This document shows, piece after piece, positions 6,969 through 8,404 of a DNA stretch of 8,404 nt (position 1 is its first letter; each line of letters starts with the position of its first letter). Source of the DNA: Anaerolineaceae bacterium (GTDB taxonomy: Bacteria; Chloroflexota; Anaerolineae; Anaerolineales; Anaerolineaceae); contig DMDF01000128.1 in the NCBI GenBank assembly GCA_003446605.1, positions 1-8,404 of the forward strand, written 5' to 3'. The translations under genes and the position numbers were made by a program. The notes below the pieces were generated by a model. It was not told the DNA's origin and did no database searches. It worked only from the letters and a program-made list of their open reading frames with translations.

Positions 6969-8183
6969 TTAACTTTGCAGTAAAGGGCTGAGATTGTCAA
7001 TAATCTCACGTGCAATATTCTCTTTATTCTGTAGAGGGACTTCTTTCCGGCTGCCATCCCTGAACAACAGGATCACTTCATTATTATCAACAGCAAACCC
7101 CCTGTCACTTCTGGAAATATCGTTTGCTACGATGATATCCAGATTCTTTCGTTTCAATTTTTCACTGGCATTTTGGATGAGATTTTCACTTTCGGCAGCA
7201 AATCCAACCAGGATCAACTTGGGATGCTGTTGCTTGAACTCCCCCAGCTCTTTGAGAATATCTGTAGTGGGTTCTAGTTTGATGGATTGCAGGGTAGCAT
7301 CTTTCTTGATCTTTTGTTCACTTGAGGAAGCAGGACGGAAATCTGCGACCGCAGCAGCCATGATCACTGCATCGACTTGCTGAACTTTTTCCATGACTGC
7401 AGTGTGCATTTCCGCGGCGCTGACCACTTCGATTAATTCTGCACCATACGGAGGGGTTATTGCCGTGCGGGCAGAGACTAGGGTTACCTGCGCTCCTGCA
7501 TCCAGTGCAGCTTGAGCTACAGCATAACCCTGCTTGCCGGAAGAATGATTACTGATGAAGCGTACCGGATCAAGCGCTTCCTGTGTACCACCGGCGGTGA
7601 CGAGGATCCTTTTTCCACTCAGTGGATTGGTTCTGCTGAGAATGAACCGAATGGCAGAAAAAAGGATGGTCGGCTCGAGCATACGTCCCTTCCCTTTCAG
7701 CCCGGATGCCAGATGCCCTTCTTTGGGACCAAGAATGGTAACGCTTCGCCCAGCTAGGATTTGTAGGTTCTCCTGCGTGGCGACATGATCATACATACCA
7801 GCATCCATGGCAGGGGCGACTGCCAGCGGGCAGCGGATGACAAGTGCGGTTACCGTTAGAAGATTATCCGCTATTCCATGGGCTAATTTTGCCAAGCTGT
7901 TGGCGGAAGCAGGTGCGATCACCATCAGGTCTGCACGTCTGGCGAGGGTGATATGCACTACATGCTCCTCGGTTTTCCAGAGATCAGCTTCAGTGTAAGC
8001 TTTACGACCTGTAACTGACCGAAATGTCAGCGCAGAAACCAATTTTTCTGCAGATGGTGTCACGATCACATCTACGTTGGCACCTGCTTTGGTTAATTGA
8101 GAAGCCAGATCCACTGCTTTGTAGGCAGCGATGGAGCCGCTGACACCCAGTAGGATATTCTTGGCTTTAATCGGGTTATCCAT
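6969..8183 (-). CDS. coaBC: Bifunctional phosphopantothenoylcysteine decarboxylase / phosphopantothenate-cysteine ligase
   Basis: Carries out steps 2 and 3 of coenzyme A synthesis: the CoaB half joins cysteine to 4'-phosphopantothenate with CTP, and the FMN-binding CoaC half decarboxylates the product to 4'-phosphopantetheine. The length, 404 residues, is normal. CoaC (about 7-180) shows GSIAAYK (16-22), the catalytic His77 in HITLARRAD, APASANSLAKLAHGIADN, and PAMDAGMY (124-131). CoaB (about 190-400) shows RILVTAGGT, DPVRFISNHSSGKQGYA, AAAVADFRP (277-284), the EQKIKK lysines, VGFAAES and KLKRKNLDIIVAND. Two positions differ from the E. coli enzyme: Asp127 replaces Asn of PAMN, and Ser160 in LASGLKGKGRM replaces the flap Cys. 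The ATG lies inside the end of coaX (8-base overlap). No good ribosome binding site is at normal distance (GGAG is 13 bases away), so translation is probably coupled to coaX. Confidence 0.96.
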   Translation of the reverse strand: MDNPIKAKNILLGVSGSIAAYKAVDLASQLTKAGANVDVIVTPSAEKLVSALTFRSVTGRKAYTEADLWKTEEHVVHITLARRADLMVIAPASANSLAKLAHGIADNLLTVTALVIRCPLAVAPAMDAGMYDHVATQENLQILAGRSVTILGPKEGHLASGLKGKGRMLEPTILFSAIRFILSRTNPLSGKRILVTAGGTQEALDPVRFISNHSSGKQGYAVAQAALDAGAQVTLVSARTAITPPYGAELIEVVSAAEMHTAVMEKVQQVDAVIMAAAVADFRPASSSEQKIKKDATLQSIKLEPTTDILKELGEFKQQHPKLILVGFAAESENLIQNASEKLKRKNLDIIVANDISRSDRGFAVDNNEVILLFRDGSRKEVPLQNKENIAREIIDNLSPLLQS

Positions 8184-8404
8184 TCTTTTTATTCATCTCC
8201 CATATATACTGAAGTCCGTTCAAAGTAAGCCAGGGTTCTACGATTGTGATGGCATTAGTATGCTGGCTGATCACATTCACAAAACCGCCGGTTGCAATGA
8301 CTTTCATCGGGTCCCCCAGCTCTTTTCGATAACGTGCGATCATTCCTTCTACCAGGCTAACATACCCGAATACCAGACCGGCGCGGCTCGCATCGGGGGT
8401 ATTG
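8176..8404 (-). CDS. coaX: Type III pantothenate kinase, C-terminal part (5' end outside window)
   Basis: CoaX phosphorylates pantothenate with ATP, the first step of coenzyme A synthesis. The minus-strand frame is open from the window edge to TAA (8178-8176), giving 75 residues. Reading from the edge they include NTPDASRAGLVFGYVSLVEG, then MIARYRKELG, VIATGGFVNVIS and ITIVEPWLTLNGLQYIWEMN. The FGYV..EG helix, the ATGG loop near the end and the P.LTL.GL closing segment are the usual C-terminal signature of type III kinases, which are about 255 residues long; about 70 percent is outside the window. The stop overlaps the coaBC start by 8 bases (8176-8183), a classic coupled arrangement, and links pantothenate phosphorylation to the next two steps. 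Type III enzymes are generally not feedback-inhibited by CoA, unlike type I CoaA (family knowledge). Confidence 0.92.
   Translation of the reverse strand, partial: NTPDASRAGLVFGYVSLVEGMIARYRKELGDPMKVIATGGFVNVISQHTNAITIVEPWLTLNGLQYIWEMNKKNG

Noticed and set aside
6961..6973. Short palindrome GTTAA-CCA-TTAAC at the end of coaBC
   Set aside because: Five-base AT-rich arms partly overlapping the stop codon are expected by chance and are too weak to be a terminator or operator.
1..8404. CRISPR array, tRNA, rRNA, insertion sequence or phage genes
   Set aside because: No repeated spaced units, cloverleaf, transposase motif or terminal inverted repeats were noticed by eye on either strand; coding genes fill nearly all the window.

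Overview
The window is an ordinary, gene-dense bacterial chromosome segment with seven protein genes: five complete and two cut by the window ends. No RNA gene, transposon, CRISPR array, phage gene or long repeat was seen. The gene set (formate-tetrahydrofolate ligase, a GT-C type membrane protein with a soluble tail, a GH36 alpha-galactosidase, a DUF4349 lipoprotein, a small metallophosphoesterase, CoaBC and type III CoaX) and the protein style suggest an anaerobic Chloroflexota bacterium, perhaps class Anaerolineae. That assignment is an inference from family resemblance, not from a marker gene.

Left half, plus strand. The 3' end of fhs (1-636) is followed by a 99-base gap holding a hairpin and a candidate -10 box. 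Next come a 701-residue polytopic membrane protein resembling GT-C glycosyltransferases (736-2841) and, 12 bases later, a 784-residue GH36 family alpha-galactosidase starting at TTG behind a G-rich ribosome binding site (2854-5208). The tight spacing suggests these two are co-transcribed, although one should build and the other trim glycans.

Right half, minus strand. Reading from the right edge: the 3' end of coaX (type III pantothenate kinase), coaBC overlapping it by 8 bases, a metallophosphoesterase 24 bases further on, and a DUF4349 lipoprotein 62 bases after that. The first two catalyse steps 1 to 3 of coenzyme A synthesis from pantothenate. The phosphoesterase and lipoprotein probably ride on the same transcript. 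The two halves converge on a compact hairpin at 5209-5235 that can serve as terminator for both strands.

I did not find a new multi-gene system. The points most worth checking are CoaBC, where two residues important in the E. coli decarboxylase are replaced (Asn by Asp127, Cys by Ser160); the GH36 enzyme, whose active-site motifs look like the Thermotoga/Sulfolobus branch inside a much longer protein; and the unexplained pairing of the GT-C protein with that hydrolase.
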